Part shown: positions 9,221 to 17,763 of the stretch, in pieces
How the letters are laid out: every line of letters begins with the position of its first letter
Position numbering within the stretch: position 1 is the stretch's first letter
Origin: Cellulophaga sp. HaHa_2_95
GTDB lineage: Bacteria > Bacteroidota > Bacteroidia > Flavobacteriales > Flavobacteriaceae
Direction of reading: 5' to 3'
Length of the DNA: 64,000 bases
Assembly: GCF_019278565.1 (NCBI RefSeq)
Contig: NZ_CP058988.1
Location: 2,232,001-2,296,000 of the forward strand
Made by a program: the position numbers and the translations under genes
The notes under the pieces: generated by a model
What the model saw: only the letters and a program-made list of their open reading frames with translations
Databases searched by the model: none
Told to the model about the DNA's origin: nothing

Positions 9221-10138
9221 ATGATTTATTCCCGAAAAGAATTCATAGTTTTTTTAGCTATAATACTTATTTCTGTTAGCGCTACTTCTCAAATAAGGGA
9301 AAGTAGCGTTACAGATTCGGTTGTTTCAGTTAAAAAGAAAAGAAAAAAGAAAAAGAGTAAAAAAGTAAAGCTTCCAAATATTGACTTAAGTCATTGGAAA
9401 GTAACCTTGCCTTCATTAAATGATGAAGGAAAGCCATACGAGATAAGCCCGCCAGAGATAAATAATTTTGCAAGTATAAAGGAGGCAAAGCCCTATATGT
9501 ATATAGATTCTGTTAAAGGAGCTATAGTTTTTCGTGCTATGCCAACAGATTCTAAAACTGCAAATACTAAGTATACTAGATCAGAACTTAGAGAGCAAAT
9601 AGTTCCTGGTGATAATAACACTAATTGGACTTTTGAGCAAGGTGGTAGAATGAAAGGTAAACTTGCAATAGAAGAGATTACTAAAGATGCTGATGGAAAA
9701 TATCATAGAGTTATTGTCATGCAGATTCATGGTAGATTAACCAATGAACAAAAAGAATTAATAGAGGCAAAAGATAACAATGCTCCTCCCATATTAAAAA
9801 TATATTGGGATAAAGGGAAGATTAGAGTTAAGACTAAAGTATTGAAAAATAAAGCTGTTAATAATACAGCAATCTTATTAGATGACGCTTGGGATGATGA
9901 TGAAGGGTATAATTTTCCAACAGAAGTAGGTTTTAGAAAATTTACTCTTGAAGTTAAAGTAGAAAAAGGAAAAATGGTGATTATTTTGAATAATTCAGAA
10001 TATGCCGTTTATGAAGGTATTGATATAAATAGGTGGAATATTTTTGAAAATTATTTTAAAGCAGGTAACTATTTTCAAAGTAAAGATGAAGGTTCATATG
10101 CAAAAGTGAAGTATTACGAACTAGAAGTGTCCCATTAA
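9221..10138 (+). CDS. PL7 family alginate lyase
   Basis: A 305-residue family 7 polysaccharide lyase cleaving alginate endolytically by beta-elimination. All three family signatures are present: RSELREQ (120-126), QIHG (168-171) and YFKAGNYFQ (278-286). They supply the catalytic Arg, Gln, His and Tyr. QIH rather than QVH is the variant usually linked with guluronate-containing substrate. An N-terminal hydrophobic segment (about 8-22) fits a Sec signal peptide without lipobox. It is followed by an unusual lysine/arginine-rich stretch (residues 38-50) before the catalytic domain. The gene is last in the susC operon, with a terminator behind it. Confidence 0.92.
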   Translation: MIYSRKEFIVFLAIILISVSATSQIRESSVTDSVVSVKKKRKKKKSKKVKLPNIDLSHWKVTLPSLNDEGKPYEISPPEINNFASIKEAKPYMYIDSVKGAIVFRAMPTDSKTANTKYTRSELREQIVPGDNNTNWTFEQGGRMKGKLAIEEITKDADGKYHRVIVMQIHGRLTNEQKELIEAKDNNAPPILKIYWDKGKIRVKTKVLKNKAVNNTAILLDDAWDDDEGYNFPTEVGFRKFTLEVKVEKGKMVIILNNSEYAVYEGIDINRWNIFENYFKAGNYFQSKDEGSYAKVKYYELEVSH

Positions 10139-10197
10139 AATACTATTACATATAAAAAATAGTTAAAAAAGAGTTTGAGTTAGTTGATTTAAGGAGT

Positions 10198-10234
10198 TTA
10201 CTGGCTTGATTTACAGGTCAGTAATTTCTTTTTT
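10198..10234 (+). terminator. Intrinsic terminator after the PL7 lyase
   Basis: TTACTGGCTTG (10198-10208) pairs with CAGGTCAGTAA (10214-10224) through eleven positions, including two G-U pairs, around an ATTTA loop. TTTCTTTTTT follows. It would end the susC-to-lyase transcript before the regulator gene. Confidence 0.7.
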
Positions 10235-10316
10235 GAAGCGGTTAAAATGAGTTTGTTTTTAATGTGAATATTGTTTTTTTAGTCGAAATATATTTTATAA
10301 TTTTAACAAACCAATC

Positions 10317-10326
10317 TGGTTAACCA
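10317..10326. promoter_or_regulatory. Operator-like palindrome before the gntR gene
   Basis: Perfect palindrome TGGTTAACCA inside the context AACCAATCTGGTTAACCAAT, 24 bases before the regulator start codon. It matches the core of the paired sites at 1872-1897, suggesting that the regulator controls itself and the susC operon. Confidence 0.6.
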
Positions 10327-10349
10327 ATTTTAGAAGCCATTTTATTATT

Positions 10350-11069
10350 ATGAAGTTAGAAATTATCACCAAAACTGAAAATCAAGATATTCAAAAAGAA
10401 ATTATAGCGAATATACGAGAGCTTATAAGTTATAAGAATCTTGAGCCTGGAGATAAATTACCTTCAGAAAGAATGCTTTCAGAAAAATTTGGAGTTAGCC
10501 GTAGTAATCTTCGTGAAGCGATTCAAAAATTAGAATTTTATGGGATTCTAAATTCCAAGCCACAGAGTGGAACTTTTATAGCAAATATTGGAGCTATAGC
10601 CATGGATGGTATGTTAGAAGATATTTTAAGATTAGAGGAACCAGGTTTTAAATCATTAGTAGAGACTAGAATTTTATTAGAATTAAAAACGGTTAGATTA
10701 GCAGCTTTACGCAGAACAGAGGAGGATTTAAAGGTTTTAAAAGAGGCTATAGATGCTTATGAAGCTAAAGTTAGAGCTGGTAAAGATGCAGTTCAGGAAG
10801 ATTTATTATTTCACTTGGCCATTGCCAGAGCTAGTGGTAATAGTTCAATGAATACATTCATGTTAATCATAACGCCAGAAATCATAACAAACTTTGAAAA
10901 ATATCACGTATGTGATAGCAATCAATCATTATTGGGAATTCAAGAACATACAGAAATTTACGAAGCCATAAGAGACCAAAACCCTCAACTGGCAAAAGAA
11001 AAAATGAAAATACATTTTAAGACGTTATATCAATATTGCTATAATACCGATGATATAAAAATAGACTAA
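10350..11069 (+). CDS. GntR-family (FadR subfamily) transcriptional regulator
   Basis: A 239-residue regulator with an N-terminal winged-helix GntR domain (about 14-80: PGDKLPSERMLSEKFGVSRS, then REAIQKLEFYGIL and SGTFI). An all-helical FCD ligand-binding domain follows (about 95-225), with the metal/ligand-site pattern ETRILLELKTVRLAA, LLFHLAIARASGN and HTEIYEAIRDQNP. FadR-type proteins in uronate loci respond to pathway intermediates such as KDG. It is flanked by the lyase operon and the catabolic genes. A matching palindrome lies in its own promoter and two more at susC. Confidence 0.88.
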   Translation: MKLEIITKTENQDIQKEIIANIRELISYKNLEPGDKLPSERMLSEKFGVSRSNLREAIQKLEFYGILNSKPQSGTFIANIGAIAMDGMLEDILRLEEPGFKSLVETRILLELKTVRLAALRRTEEDLKVLKEAIDAYEAKVRAGKDAVQEDLLFHLAIARASGNSSMNTFMLIITPEIITNFEKYHVCDSNQSLLGIQEHTEIYEAIRDQNPQLAKEKMKIHFKTLYQYCYNTDDIKID

Positions 11070-11220
11070 ATGCAGAGCGCAGGTATTTAAAAATTACACA
11101 GAGTAGGCCGCGTTAAATAGCAAAGTATTTTTTTGAGAAATAGGTAACTTTTAAAAACATTGTTTTTATTAGTTAGGATTTTAATTTCTTATTTTAAGAT
11201 TAATATTTTTTAAACAATTG

Positions 11221-11232
11221 ATTGTCAACTAA
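11221..11232. promoter_or_regulatory. Possible degenerate operator before the MFS gene
   Basis: ATTGTCAACTAA matches TTGGTCAACCAA at nine of twelve positions, 32 bases before the transporter start. It may extend the GntR regulon to the transport/catabolic operon. AT-rich surroundings make a chance match possible. Confidence 0.3.
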
Positions 11233-11263
11233 TTAAATTAGTAATAGTAATAATTCAAAGCAT

Positions 11264-12565
11264 ATGAAATTAAAAGGATTAAGATGGTGGGTTGTCGCTT
11301 TAATAGCACTAGCAACGGTCATTAATTATATAGATAGGCAGTCTTTAACTGTGTTATGGCCGCAAATTTCTAAGGACCTGTTTCCAGATGAGTCAGATTT
11401 TGAACGTAAACAAATTTATTCTACTATATCTGTAATATTTGTTTTTTCTTATGCATTTGGACAAGCCATTTTTGGTAAGATTTTTGATTGGATCGGGACT
11501 AGATTGGGTTTTGTATTATCTATAGGGGTTTGGTCTGTAGCTACTGCTTTTCATGCAATAGCGGGTTCGTTAACTAGTTTTGCAATATTTAGATCAATTT
11601 TAGGTATTGCTGAGGCGGGAAACTGGCCTGGAGCTGCAAAAGGAAATGCTGAATGGTTCCCAACTAAAGAAAGAGCTCTCGCTCAAGGGATATTTAATTC
11701 GGGAGCAGCCATAGGTGGTATTATCGCAATACCAATTATTGCCACTTTGACCATATTTTTTGATTGGAAAATGATTTTTATAATTATTGGATTAGTTGGT
11801 TTATTATGGCTTATTCCATGGTTATATTTAGTGAAGAGTCCACCAAAAAATCATCCTTGGATTACAGATGAAGAGCGCGAATATATTTTAAGTGGACAAA
11901 GAAATCAAGATTTAGATGAAGATGGAGAGCCTGATGAAGGGTATACTCCTAATACCGTAGAATTGTTATCTAAAAAACAAAGTTGGGGTGTAATTATTGC
12001 TTCTGCAGCCATTGATCCAATATGGTGGCTTTTTGTTTTTTGGATTCCAATTTATTTGTCTGAAGTGTATGGTATGGATGTTAAGGGCATCGGTATTTAT
12101 GGTTGGGTACCTTATGTAGGTGCTATGTTAGGTGCATGGTTTGGAGGATTATTTGCTCAGAATCGTTTAAAAGCAGGATGGTCTATAGACAAAACGCGTA
12201 AAACAGTAATTACTATCGGTGGTTTAATAATGCTACCTTCTTTATTAGCAATGGCTAACCCAGGAGAACCAATTGTAGCGGTTTTAATTATGGCAGTTAT
12301 ATTATTTGGTTTTCAAACAGCAATAGGTAACGTACAAACCTTACCAAGTGATTTCTTTGGAGGTAAAACAGTAGGTACTCTTTCCGGTTTTTCTGGTATG
12401 GCAGCAAAATTAGCAGTGGCAGGTTTAACGTCGTTAGTTCCTTGGTTGACTAAAGGGGGGAATTATACACCAGTCTTTGTTATTGGGGCTGCTTTGGCAT
12501 TATTGGCATTAGCAAGTGTTTGGGTATTATGTGGTAAAATAGAACCTTTAAAGCCAAAATTATAA
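11264..12565 (+). CDS. MFS transporter, hexuronate (ACS family) type
   Basis: A 433-residue major facilitator with about twelve membrane helices, resembling the anion:cation symporter branch that includes ExuT. The N-terminal motif INYIDRQSLTVLWP and the loop GKIFDWIGTRLGF (MFS motif A region) are visible, as is the helix-4 segment GIAEAGNWPGAAKGNAEWFP typical of hexuronate and glucarate carriers. It lies between the GntR regulator and two dehydrogenases. It most likely carries DEH or unsaturated uronate from periplasm to cytoplasm. The substrate is inferred from context. Confidence 0.88.
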   Translation: MKLKGLRWWVVALIALATVINYIDRQSLTVLWPQISKDLFPDESDFERKQIYSTISVIFVFSYAFGQAIFGKIFDWIGTRLGFVLSIGVWSVATAFHAIAGSLTSFAIFRSILGIAEAGNWPGAAKGNAEWFPTKERALAQGIFNSGAAIGGIIAIPIIATLTIFFDWKMIFIIIGLVGLLWLIPWLYLVKSPPKNHPWITDEEREYILSGQRNQDLDEDGEPDEGYTPNTVELLSKKQSWGVIIASAAIDPIWWLFVFWIPIYLSEVYGMDVKGIGIYGWVPYVGAMLGAWFGGLFAQNRLKAGWSIDKTRKTVITIGGLIMLPSLLAMANPGEPIVAVLIMAVILFGFQTAIGNVQTLPSDFFGGKTVGTLSGFSGMAAKLAVAGLTSLVPWLTKGGNYTPVFVIGAALALLALASVWVLCGKIEPLKPKL

Positions 12566-12612
12566 GCATAATATTATAGAATAGTTTAAGTGAATTAGTT
12601 TTAAATATAAAA

Positions 12613-13386
12613 ATGAGTAAAATGAGTGAGAATAAAGGAAAAGTAGCTGTAGTAACAGGTGCAACTGGTGGTATTGGATTTGAAGTAGCTAAAAGATTAG
12701 GTAAAGACGGGTATACTGTTGTTTTAAACGGTATCGAAGATGAAGCGGGAGCAAAAAGAGTTGAAGAGCTTAAAGCAGAAGGTGTTACTGCTGAATATTA
12801 TGGGTTTGATGTAACTAAAGAAGAGCCTGTAACTGAAAATATTACTGCCATCGGAAATAAATATGGTAGAATTGATGTTTTGGTAAACAATGCAGGTGGT
12901 TTAGGTGGTAGATCTAGATTTGAAGAAATGACAACTGAATTTTACAGATTTGTCATGGCTTTAAACCTTGATTCTGTATTTTTTGCTTCTAGGGCGGCTA
13001 TCCCTTTCCTTAAAAAAGGAGAGCACCCTTCTATAATTAACTATACATCAAATGCAGGTTGGACAGCAGGTGGTCCAGGAGCAGGTATTTATGGAACGTC
13101 TAAAGCAGGTGTTCATGCTATAACTAGAGCGTTAGCTAAAGATTTAGCGGAATACGGAATTAGAGTAAACGCAGTTTCTCCTGGAACTATTGATACTCCT
13201 TTCCATGCACAGATTAAAGCAACTAAGCCAGAAGTTTTTGCTTCATGGGCAAATAATATTATGTTAGGAAGATTAGGTCAGCCAGAAGATGTAGCTGGTG
13301 TTATTTCTTTCCTAGCAAGTAAAGATGCTTCTTTTATTACTGCTGAAACTATCCAAATTGGTGGTGGTCAAGCTTTAGGAATCTAA
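12613..13386 (+). CDS. SDR-family oxidoreductase, probable DEH reductase
   Basis: A 257-residue classical short-chain dehydrogenase. It has the Rossmann motif GATGGIGF (about 16-23), NNAGG and the catalytic Ser-Tyr-Lys set (SNAGWTAGGPGAGIYGTSKAG). The C-terminal substrate loop contains PGTIDTPFHAQIKATKPEVF. Flavobacterial alginate loci encode SDR enzymes that reduce 4-deoxy-L-erythro-5-hexoseulose uronate (DEH) to 2-keto-3-deoxygluconate, and this is the best role here. It lies 47 bases after the transporter and 28 bases before a second SDR. Coenzyme preference cannot be settled by eye. Confidence 0.85.
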   Translation: MSKMSENKGKVAVVTGATGGIGFEVAKRLGKDGYTVVLNGIEDEAGAKRVEELKAEGVTAEYYGFDVTKEEPVTENITAIGNKYGRIDVLVNNAGGLGGRSRFEEMTTEFYRFVMALNLDSVFFASRAAIPFLKKGEHPSIINYTSNAGWTAGGPGAGIYGTSKAGVHAITRALAKDLAEYGIRVNAVSPGTIDTPFHAQIKATKPEVFASWANNIMLGRLGQPEDVAGVISFLASKDASFITAETIQIGGGQALGI

Positions 13387-13414
13387 TATTGAAATCTATT
13401 TATAGAAAAGGATA

Positions 13415-14170
13415 ATGAGTAAATTTGAAGGTAAAGTAGCGGTTGTTACAGGAGGTTCTAGAGATATTGGTAGAGCTATATCAATTAAATTAGCAAAAGA
13501 AGGTGCTAAGGTAGTGGTCAACTACAATAGTTCTGAAACTGGAGCTAATGAAACGGTTGCTGAAATCAAATCTTTTGGAGGTGAAGCCATTGCTGTTAAA
13601 GCTGATGTGTCTAAATTAGAAGACATCAAGAATTTAAAAGCAAAAACAATTGAAGCATTTGGAGAAAACGTACATATTTTAGTTAATAATGCTGGTGGTC
13701 TTTTTGCACGTAAAACGTTGCAGGAACTAGATGAATCATTTTATGACTTGCTTATGAATGTTAACTTTAAGTCTACTGTATTTGTAACGCAAGCCTTTGA
13801 ACCTTTGATGAGTAAAGGATCAGCTATCGTAAACCTTTCTTCGCAAGCAGCAAGAGATGGTGGAGGTGGTGGATCTTCCTTGTACGCTTCTTCTAAAGGA
13901 GCTGTTACTACATTTACTAGAGCAATGGCAAAAGAACTAGGTCCTAAAGGAATTAGAGTTAATGCCCTTTGTCCTGGTTTAATAGGTACAAAATTTCATG
14001 ATGACTTTACTAAAGACGAAATTCGTGTTAAAGTAGCGGCAGGAACACCTTTGAGAAGAGAGGGCTCTGCTGCTGAAGTAGCAGATTTAGTTGCTTATTT
14101 AGCTTCTGATGAAGCATCATTTATCTCTGGGAATAATATGGATATAAATGGAGGGTTAGCATTTAGTTAG
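13415..14170 (+). CDS. Second SDR-family oxidoreductase
   Basis: A 251-residue classical SDR with GGSRDIGRAIS in the Rossmann turn, NNAGG and the catalytic Ser plus YASSKGA. It is clearly related to, but not a copy of, the upstream SDR. The first enzyme has a longer helix insert and a different substrate loop (here CPGLIGTKFHDDFTKDEI). Having two SDRs in one uronate locus suggests distinct coenzymes or a second substrate such as an oxidised guluronate or mannuronate product. It is in the same operon, and a bidirectional terminator follows. Confidence 0.82.
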   Translation: MSKFEGKVAVVTGGSRDIGRAISIKLAKEGAKVVVNYNSSETGANETVAEIKSFGGEAIAVKADVSKLEDIKNLKAKTIEAFGENVHILVNNAGGLFARKTLQELDESFYDLLMNVNFKSTVFVTQAFEPLMSKGSAIVNLSSQAARDGGGGGSSLYASSKGAVTTFTRAMAKELGPKGIRVNALCPGLIGTKFHDDFTKDEIRVKVAAGTPLRREGSAAEVADLVAYLASDEASFISGNNMDINGGLAFS

Positions 14171-14191
14171 TCATTACCTTTTTAAAGTCTT

Positions 14192-14237
14192 AAAGCTACA
14201 AGCTTGAAAATTTAATTTCTTGCTTGTAGCTTTTTTT
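14192..14237. terminator. Bidirectional terminator between SDR and lacI
   Basis: AAAGCTACAAGC (14192-14203) pairs exactly with GCTTGTAGCTTT (14222-14233) around an 18-base loop, followed by T-rich sequence on the plus strand. It separates the convergent SDR operon and the LacI-family gene. Confidence 0.7.
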
Positions 14238-14238
14238 A

Positions 14239-15261
14239 TTACTTAATTTTAGAGGAATCTCTAATAATTAGCTCAGCTTGTAAAATTTGCTTATGAAGTG
14301 TTTGTTTCAAATCTGCCGCATCAACATGTTTTAAAAAGGTTTCAGCTGCCAATTTGCCAATTTCAGTACTATGTTGGTTAATACTAGATAAGGTAGGAGT
14401 TACCATTCCTGTAAATGGTTCATCGCCAAAGCCAACGAGAGCAATATCATTTGGGATATCAATATTATTTTCTTGTAACACTTGTAAGGCACCTAATGCC
14501 GCATAATCACTGGCAACATACACCGCATCGGGTCTGTCTTCTAAATCTAGTAGTTGCTGCATTTTTAGTCGACCATCTTCTGTAGTAAGACTACTTTCTA
14601 TCAGTAAAGCATCATCTGTAGGTAACTTGTGTTTTTTAATAGCATCAATATAACCTCTAATCCGGTTATTAAAAATTCTAGTATGTCTATAACCTCCAAT
14701 ATGCGCAATTCTCTTACAGCCTTGTTGTGTCAAATGCTCTATGATCATATGGCTACTGTCGTAATCATTAATCCCTATATAGTCTACATTTAAATCATTT
14801 TCACCGCGGTCAAATAGTATTAGCGGAATACCTTTTGATTTAATTTTCTCATAATAGTCTAAATTAGTAGTTTCATTGGCCATAGAAGCTATGATGCCAT
14901 CTACTTGAGTAAAGAGTAAAGTATCAATATTTCTACATTCTTTTTGATACGACTCATTTGATTGTGTTATGATAATATTGTACCCTTTTTTATTAAGTAC
15001 TTCTTCTATATTTTGAATAACGGAGGAGAAAAAATTGCTGTTGGTCCTAGGAACAACAACACCCACTAAATTACTTTTACCTCGCCTTAAAGCACTTGCA
15101 AGATGATTAGGCTGATAGTTTAACTCTTTAGCAACTTTTTTAACAGCCTCTTTCGTTTTTGTACTAATTCTAGAATCATCGTGTAATGCTTTAGAAACCG
15201 CTGCAGTAGAAATACTTAATGCATTTGCAATATCTTTTATTGTAGTTTTTTTATTTGCCAA
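14239..15261 (-). CDS. LacI-family transcriptional regulator
   Basis: A 340-residue LacI/GalR regulator. Residues 5-55 form the helix-turn-helix and hinge (TTIKDIANALSISTAAVSKAL, NYQPNHLASALRRG). A periplasmic-binding-protein-like effector domain fills the rest (LVGVVVPRTNSNFFSSVIQ, IALVGFGDEPF, QHSTEIGKLAAETFL). It is divergent from the KDG kinase gene. Two copies of TTAATCGATTAA, a typical LacI-family operator with a central CG, lie in the shared 155-base intergenic region. This implies autoregulation and control of the kinase/PFK operon, probably by KDG or KDPG (inferred). Confidence 0.9.
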   Translation of the reverse strand: MANKKTTIKDIANALSISTAAVSKALHDDSRISTKTKEAVKKVAKELNYQPNHLASALRRGKSNLVGVVVPRTNSNFFSSVIQNIEEVLNKKGYNIIITQSNESYQKECRNIDTLLFTQVDGIIASMANETTNLDYYEKIKSKGIPLILFDRGENDLNVDYIGINDYDSSHMIIEHLTQQGCKRIAHIGGYRHTRIFNNRIRGYIDAIKKHKLPTDDALLIESSLTTEDGRLKMQQLLDLEDRPDAVYVASDYAALGALQVLQENNIDIPNDIALVGFGDEPFTGMVTPTLSSINQHSTEIGKLAAETFLKHVDAADLKQTLHKQILQAELIIRDSSKIK

Positions 15262-15277
15262 GTTTTTCTATATTTGC

Positions 15278-15289
15278 TTAATCGATTAA
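15278..15289. promoter_or_regulatory. LacI-type operator, lacI-proximal
   Basis: Perfect 12-base palindrome TTAATCGATTAA, 17 bases upstream of the minus-strand regulator start. It is identical to the copy at 15369-15380. The central CG and length are typical for LacI-family sites. Confidence 0.8.
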
Positions 15290-15368
15290 ACAAATATATT
15301 GTAATTAAATTAGGGAATCAAAACTGCTTTAGTATTTAAGAGGTTTTGATTTTTATTTACAGTGTTGC

Positions 15369-15380
15369 TTAATCGATTAA
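15369..15380. promoter_or_regulatory. LacI-type operator, kdgK-proximal
   Basis: Second copy of TTAATCGATTAA, 37 bases before the kinase start and 91 bases from the first copy. Two sites at this distance permit looping between the divergent promoters. Confidence 0.8.
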
Positions 15381-15416
15381 CTAAAGTGATATTTAATTTA
15401 AAACAATACCCAAAAA

Positions 15417-16463
15417 ATGAAAAAAGTTGTAACGTTCGGAGAGATTATGCTTCGTTTAGCTCCAGAAGGATTTTTAAGATTTTCACAAGCTAGTAGTTTT
15501 GATGTTGTTTACGGTGGAGGAGAATCTAATGTAGCAGTATCTTTAGCTAACTATGGTGTACCTGTAGATTTCGTAACCCGTTTGCCAAAGAATGATATTG
15601 GAGAATGCGCAATGATGGAAATGCGTAAGCGTGGTGTAGGCGTTGATAAAATTGTATGGGGTGGTGATCGTTTAGGAATTTATTTCCTAGAAACGGGAGC
15701 AGTATCTCGTGGTAGTAAAGTGGTTTATGACCGTGCACACTCTGCAATTTCTGAAATTAAGCCTGGAATGGTAGATTGGAAAGCTGCTTTTAAAGATGTT
15801 GCTTGGTTTCATTGGACAGGTATTACACCAGCTATTTCTCAAGGTGCTGCAGATGCATGTTTAGAAGCTGTTAAAATAGCTAGTGAAATGGGTGTCACTA
15901 TTTCAACTGATTTAAATTATAGAGCAAAATTATGGACCTACTGTGACGATGCTCATAGAGAAAAAGTAATGACGGAATTAACATCTTACTGTGATGTAGT
16001 CTTAGGGAACGAAGAAGATGCAGAAAAGCATTTCGGAATTCACCCTGAAGGTTTAGATGTGCATAAAAATGGTCATGATGTAAAAGCAGAAGCATTTTTA
16101 TCTGTATGCAAGCAAATGATGGAGAAATTTCCAAGAGCTAAAAAAGTTATCACGACTTTGAGAGGTTCTATTTCTGCTTCTCATAATACTTGGGCAGGTG
16201 TTTTATATGACGGTACAAAAATGTACGAAACTCGTCAATACCAAATTACAGATATCGTAGATAGAGTAGGTGGAGGAGATTCTTTCATGGGTGGATTAAT
16301 TTATGGTCTTTTAAAGTACCCTGAAGATGATCAAAATGCATTAGATTTTGCTGTTGCAGCTTCTTGTTTAAAACATACGATTAAAGGTGATGCTAACTTA
16401 GCAACTGTTTCAGAAGTTGAAAAACTTATGGGTGGAGATGCTTCTGGTAGAGTAGCTAGATAA
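15417..16463 (+). CDS. kdgK: 2-keto-3-deoxygluconate kinase (PfkB family)
   Basis: A 348-residue PfkB/ribokinase-family sugar kinase phosphorylating KDG to KDPG with ATP. GGGESNVAV (33-41) is the substrate-binding N-terminal motif. DLNYRAKLW (165-173) is typical of KDG kinases. VGGGDSFMGG (about 284-293) carries the catalytic Asp288. The protein is slightly longer than average. It follows the LacI operators and forms an operon with the PFK-like gene (17-base gap). It is the last recognisable step of alginate monomer catabolism in this window. Confidence 0.9.
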   Translation: MKKVVTFGEIMLRLAPEGFLRFSQASSFDVVYGGGESNVAVSLANYGVPVDFVTRLPKNDIGECAMMEMRKRGVGVDKIVWGGDRLGIYFLETGAVSRGSKVVYDRAHSAISEIKPGMVDWKAAFKDVAWFHWTGITPAISQGAADACLEAVKIASEMGVTISTDLNYRAKLWTYCDDAHREKVMTELTSYCDVVLGNEEDAEKHFGIHPEGLDVHKNGHDVKAEAFLSVCKQMMEKFPRAKKVITTLRGSISASHNTWAGVLYDGTKMYETRQYQITDIVDRVGGGDSFMGGLIYGLLKYPEDDQNALDFAVAASCLKHTIKGDANLATVSEVEKLMGGDASGRVAR

Positions 16464-16480
16464 TTAACAAAAAGATATAA

Positions 16481-17701
16481 ATGGCTTCTAAATCTATATT
16501 AATTATTTGTGGCGGAGGCCCAGCACCGGGAATTAATGCTGTAATAAGCACGGTTGCTAAAATCTTTTTAAAAGATGGATACCGAGTTTTAGGCTTGCAC
16601 GAAGGCTTCAAAGGAATTTTTTCTGATAAGCCAGAAATTAAGGAGTTCGATTTTGCACACGCAGATCGTATTTTTAGTCGTGGTGGATCAACACTTATAA
16701 TGAGTAGATTTAAGCCTAGTGATGAGAAAATCAACACAGAACTTTTTATTCAGAATAACGTAAAATTGTTAGTTAGTATAGGCGGTGATGACACCGCCTC
16801 TACGGCTAATAGAATTACAACGTATCTTTCTAAAGAAAATATTTCTATAGCCAATATCCATGTGCCTAAAACTATAGATAATGATCTTCCTTTACCTGAT
16901 AGAAATCCTACTTTTGGTTTTCATTCAGCAAAAGATGAAGGTGTTAGAATAGGAAATACCACGTATGAAGATGCGCGTACCAGTCAGAATTGGTTTGTGA
17001 TGTCTACCATGGGTAGATCCGCCGGTCATTTGGCTTTTGGTATCGCTACAAGTTGTCATTTTCCAATGATGGTTATCCCTGAAATGTTCAATAATACAGA
17101 AATTACCTTTGATAAGGTAGTGCGTTTGATTATTTCATCGATGATTAAAAGAAAAATAGAAAACATTAATTACGGCGTAGCTTTAATTAGTGAAGGTGTT
17201 TTTCATATTATGCCAGATTCAGAACTTGAAAATTGTGGTATTAATTTTACTTACGATGATCATGGTCATCCAGAGCTTGGTAATGTAAGTAAATCACATA
17301 TTTTTAATATGTTAGTTCAGCTTAAATTAAAAGAGCTTGGAATTAGTATCAAAAGTAGACCAGTAGAATTAGGTTATGAACTTCGGTGTTGTAGGCCAAT
17401 TGGTTTTGATTTAACCTTGTGTACCTTATTAGGGTTGGGGGTTAAAAAACTGTATGATGAAGGTATAAGTGGTTGTATAGTTACGGCCAATTCTAAAGGA
17501 GAAGTAAGTCCTTTGTATTTAAAAGACTTACAGGATGATGAGGGGAAAATTTCGCCTCGTTTGGTAGATATAAATTCGGAATTTGCAAAGCTATGTTTCC
17601 AAAACCTACATTATTTATCAGAGGATGATTTTGATAAGGCTAAAGAGTACGTAGCGCATCCTGAAGAATATTATTTTAATGACATTTTAAAAGAAGCTTA
17701 A
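16481..17701 (+). CDS. Phosphofructokinase-family protein with PPi-type signatures
   Basis: A 406-residue PFK-A family member: glycine-rich start CGGGPAPGINAV (10-21), GGDD (101-104) and PKTIDND (129-135). In characterised PFKs, Asp after GGD and Lys before TIDND mark pyrophosphate-dependent enzymes, whereas ATP enzymes have GGDG and G in those places. It probably interconverts fructose 6-phosphate and fructose 1,6-bisphosphate with PPi. Being reversible, it could serve gluconeogenesis when the cell lives on uronates, which yield triose and pyruvate. The placement 17 bases after kdgK supports co-regulation. Another phosphorylated keto-sugar substrate cannot be excluded. Confidence 0.8.
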   Translation: MASKSILIICGGGPAPGINAVISTVAKIFLKDGYRVLGLHEGFKGIFSDKPEIKEFDFAHADRIFSRGGSTLIMSRFKPSDEKINTELFIQNNVKLLVSIGGDDTASTANRITTYLSKENISIANIHVPKTIDNDLPLPDRNPTFGFHSAKDEGVRIGNTTYEDARTSQNWFVMSTMGRSAGHLAFGIATSCHFPMMVIPEMFNNTEITFDKVVRLIISSMIKRKIENINYGVALISEGVFHIMPDSELENCGINFTYDDHGHPELGNVSKSHIFNMLVQLKLKELGISIKSRPVELGYELRCCRPIGFDLTLCTLLGLGVKKLYDEGISGCIVTANSKGEVSPLYLKDLQDDEGKISPRLVDINSEFAKLCFQNLHYLSEDDFDKAKEYVAHPEEYYFNDILKEA

Positions 17702-17763
17702 TTATAGTTGATTTTGCTTTAATAATACCCGTTTGGAATCTTAAGGTTATAAAGCGGAATATC

